Source of the DNA: Polyangiaceae bacterium
GTDB lineage: Bacteria; Myxococcota_A; Polyangia; Polyangiales; Polyangiaceae
DNA: 64,000 nt
Reading direction: 5' to 3'
Assembly: GCA_016719945.1 (NCBI GenBank)
Contig: JADJYE010000005.1
Span: forward strand, 62,001-126,000
The notes below the pieces were generated by a model. It did not search any database and had not been told where the DNA came from. It saw only the letters and a list, made by a program, of their open reading frames with translations. Every line of letters starts with the position of its first letter. The stretch's first letter is position 1. This document shows, piece after piece, positions 62,608 to 64,000 of this stretch. The translations under genes and the position numbers were made by a program.

Positions 62608-62922
62608 ATGGTTGCGCCGCCGCACGAGCTGAGGCTTCCTGCCGCGCGTGCTTCGAACCTTTCTTTTCGGGTCGTGCGCGATGCTCGTCGCCTCGTCCGG
62701 TGCTGGGGCACGGGCCCGCTGGGGGACGGCACGCTCCAGTCCGACGGGGTGGTGGACGTCTCGGGTCTGACCGACGTGCCGGCGGTCGTCGGCGGGTGGT
62801 CCCACACCTGCGCGCTGGTGACGGGTGGCGAGGTCTTCTGCTGGGGCGGCGGAGACGGCTTCTCTCACGTCGGCGGGAGCGACGGCGGCGCTTGGCTCAC
62901 GCCCACGCGCGTGGAGCTGTAG
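62608..62922 (+). pseudogene. RCC1-repeat fragment
   Basis: The end of a protein with RCC1-type repeats: RCWGTGPLGDGTLQS, GWSHTCALVTGGEVFCWGGG. A full RCC1 propeller needs about seven repeats, here only about one and a half remain. The first 30 residues (MVAPPHELRLPAARAS) are unrelated. Probably the 3' remnant of a lost gene. Confidence 0.6.
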
Positions 62923-62946
62923 CGGCGCGCGGCCAGGAGCGCTGCG

Positions 62947-63231
62947 TCATCGCCACAGCCAGCTCATCAGCACGAGCGCCGCGGCGAGCGCGAGGATCGG
63001 GAGCGCGAGCCACGCGAGGACGATCACCCAGCCCGGGGCGAGGCTGCGGCCGCCGCGCGCGTCGCACGATGTGCAGATCGCCCACAGCTTCGAGCCGCCC
63101 TCGGTGAGCACCGAGCAGTCTCCGCAGACCAGGCGCTTGCAGCGGGCGCAGGGTCCAGCGGCCTCCGCGCCGCACAACGCGCAGAGCATCGGGCCGCCGC
63201 CGCCGTCGACCGGCTGGAGCTGGCCCGACAT
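62947..63231 (-). CDS. Small zinc-ribbon membrane protein
   Basis: A 94-aa protein with Cys pairs CALC, CARC, CGDC and CTSC in the first 60 residues, a B-box-like double zinc site, followed by one membrane helix (GWVIVLAWLALPILALAAAL). It starts two bases after the ABC-F gene's TGA, so it is likely co-transcribed with it. Function unknown. Confidence 0.75.
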   Translation of the reverse strand: MSGQLQPVDGGGGPMLCALCGAEAAGPCARCKRLVCGDCSVLTEGGSKLWAICTSCDARGGRSLAPGWVIVLAWLALPILALAAALVLMSWLWR

Positions 63232-63233
63232 GG

Positions 63234-64000
63234 TCAGCTCACCCCGGGGGCCTCGTGCCCGGTCGCCGCGACGTACTCCTTGTAGCCGCCGCCGTACGAC
63301 CGCACGCCCTCGGGCGTGACCTCGAGCACGCGGTTGGAGAGCGCGCCGAGGAACTGGCGATCGTGGGACACGAACAACATCGTCCCCTCGAAGCCGGCGA
63401 GCGCCTTGAGCAGGGTCTCCTTGGTGTCCATGTCCAGGTGGTTGGTCGGCTCGTCGAGGACCAAGAAGTTGGGCGGGTCGAAGAGCATCACCGCGAGCAC
63501 GACGCGGGCCTTCTCTCCCCCAGACAGAACGCGGCAGCTCTTGTCGACGTCGTCGCCGCTGAAGCCGAACACCCCGGCGAGGGTGCGGAGCGAGCCCTGC
63601 GTCGAGAACGGGAAGGCCTCTTGGAGGGTCTCGAACACGGTCTTCTTGGGGTCGAGCAGCTCCATCGCGTGCTGCGCGAAGTACCCGAGCTTCACGCTGG
63701 CGCCGACCGTGACGCTGCCGCTGTCGGGCTGGGTCGCGCCCGCGATCAGCTTGAGCAGCGTGGACTTTCCGGCGCCGTTGACGCCCATCACGCACCAGCG
63801 CTCGCGGCGGCGGATGAGGAAGTCGAAGTCGTCGTAGATGGCACGAGCGCCATAGGCCTTCTTCACGTGCTCGAGCTTGACCACGTCCTCCCCCGAGCGG
63901 GGCGGCTGCTTGAAGTCGAACTCGACGACCTTGCGGCGGCGGGGCGGCTCGACCTTCTCGATCTTCTCGAGCTTCTTCACCCTGGACTGCACCTGCGCCG
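63234..64000 (-). CDS. ABC-F ATPase (N-terminal half beyond window)
   Basis: The visible 252 codons are the linker and second nucleotide-binding domain. The linker RVKKLEKIEKVEPPRRRK matches the basic interdomain helix of ABC-F proteins. Walker A is GVNGAGKSTLLK, signature LSGGEKARV, Walker B FLVLDEPTNHLDMDT, and H-loop FVSHDRQFL. ABC-F proteins act on ribosomes; which paralogue this is cannot be told from half the protein. The start lies beyond position 64000. Confidence 0.88.
   Translation of the reverse strand, partial: AQVQSRVKKLEKIEKVEPPRRRKVVEFDFKQPPRSGEDVVKLEHVKKAYGARAIYDDFDFLIRRRERWCVMGVNGAGKSTLLKLIAGATQPDSGSVTVGASVKLGYFAQHAMELLDPKKTVFETLQEAFPFSTQGSLRTLAGVFGFSGDDVDKSCRVLSGGEKARVVLAVMLFDPPNFLVLDEPTNHLDMDTKETLLKALAGFEGTMLFVSHDRQFLGALSNRVLEVTPEGVRSYGGGYKEYVAATGHEAPGVS

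Overview
The window is uniformly GC-rich with very few AT-rich stretches. It is packed with lipoproteins carrying Gly/Gly-Ala or Ser/Ala linkers, Cys-rich surface proteins, a Ser/Thr protein kinase, HEAT/TPR/NHL/RHS repeat proteins and a vWD-domain protein. This style suggests a myxobacterium-like member of the Myxococcota, probably class Polyangia. That is an inference from gene content; there is no rRNA or other marker in the window.

Layout. 0-10.3 kb: ordinary chromosome with a partial vWD-domain lipoprotein, a Cys-rich lipoprotein, a divergent DoxX-like/CLC pair, three lipoproteins or secreted proteins, an alpha/beta hydrolase and an M19-dipeptidase-like lipoprotein. 10.3-14.7 kb: an IS pile-up (IS66 family, then a decayed IS1380 family copy). 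14.9-39.6 kb: a composite Rhs island, all read on the minus strand apart from short plus-strand genes. 39.6-41.4 kb: a four-helix-bundle gene, a small lipoprotein and remnants of an AraC regulator and an AAA ATPase. 41.5-64 kb: chromosome again, with a VOC-SRPBCC fusion, MmcQ/YjbR, lactonase-like propeller, GNAT, murB, a 1250-aa DUF3857/transglutaminase-type lipoprotein, Bcp peroxiredoxin, Cys-rich lipoproteins, a protein kinase, HEAT lipoprotein, rhomboid protease and an ABC-F protein cut by the window edge.

The island is the most interesting part. One long teneurin-like NHL+RHS gene (34292-39633) is followed by two displaced RHS C-terminal tips (24159-25067 and 15275-18230). The three share almost the same core DNA but have unrelated Cys-rich tips. 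Each tip is followed at once by an unrelated small gene, a likely immunity gene, coupled by ATGA overlap or a short gap. Between successive tips lies the same backbone, twice: XRE regulator (divergent), DnaG-like primase with a P-loop ATPase/winged-helix part, and a complete tyrosine recombinase, then a toxin-antitoxin cargo slot and a conserved junction of about 310 bp abutting the older tip. The simplest reading is that each backbone is an integrative, possibly self-replicating element that enters the rhs gene, supplies a new tip plus immunity gene and leaves the previous tip downstream as an orphan. Target-site duplications define an ISKra4 copy (15442-17006) inside the oldest tip and an IS21 copy (28449-31261) inside the newer primase-ATPase.

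Many genes carry single-base indels in G/C runs. One lies in murB, normally essential, so part of the apparent gene decay may be assembly error rather than biology. No tRNA, rRNA or CRISPR array was seen.
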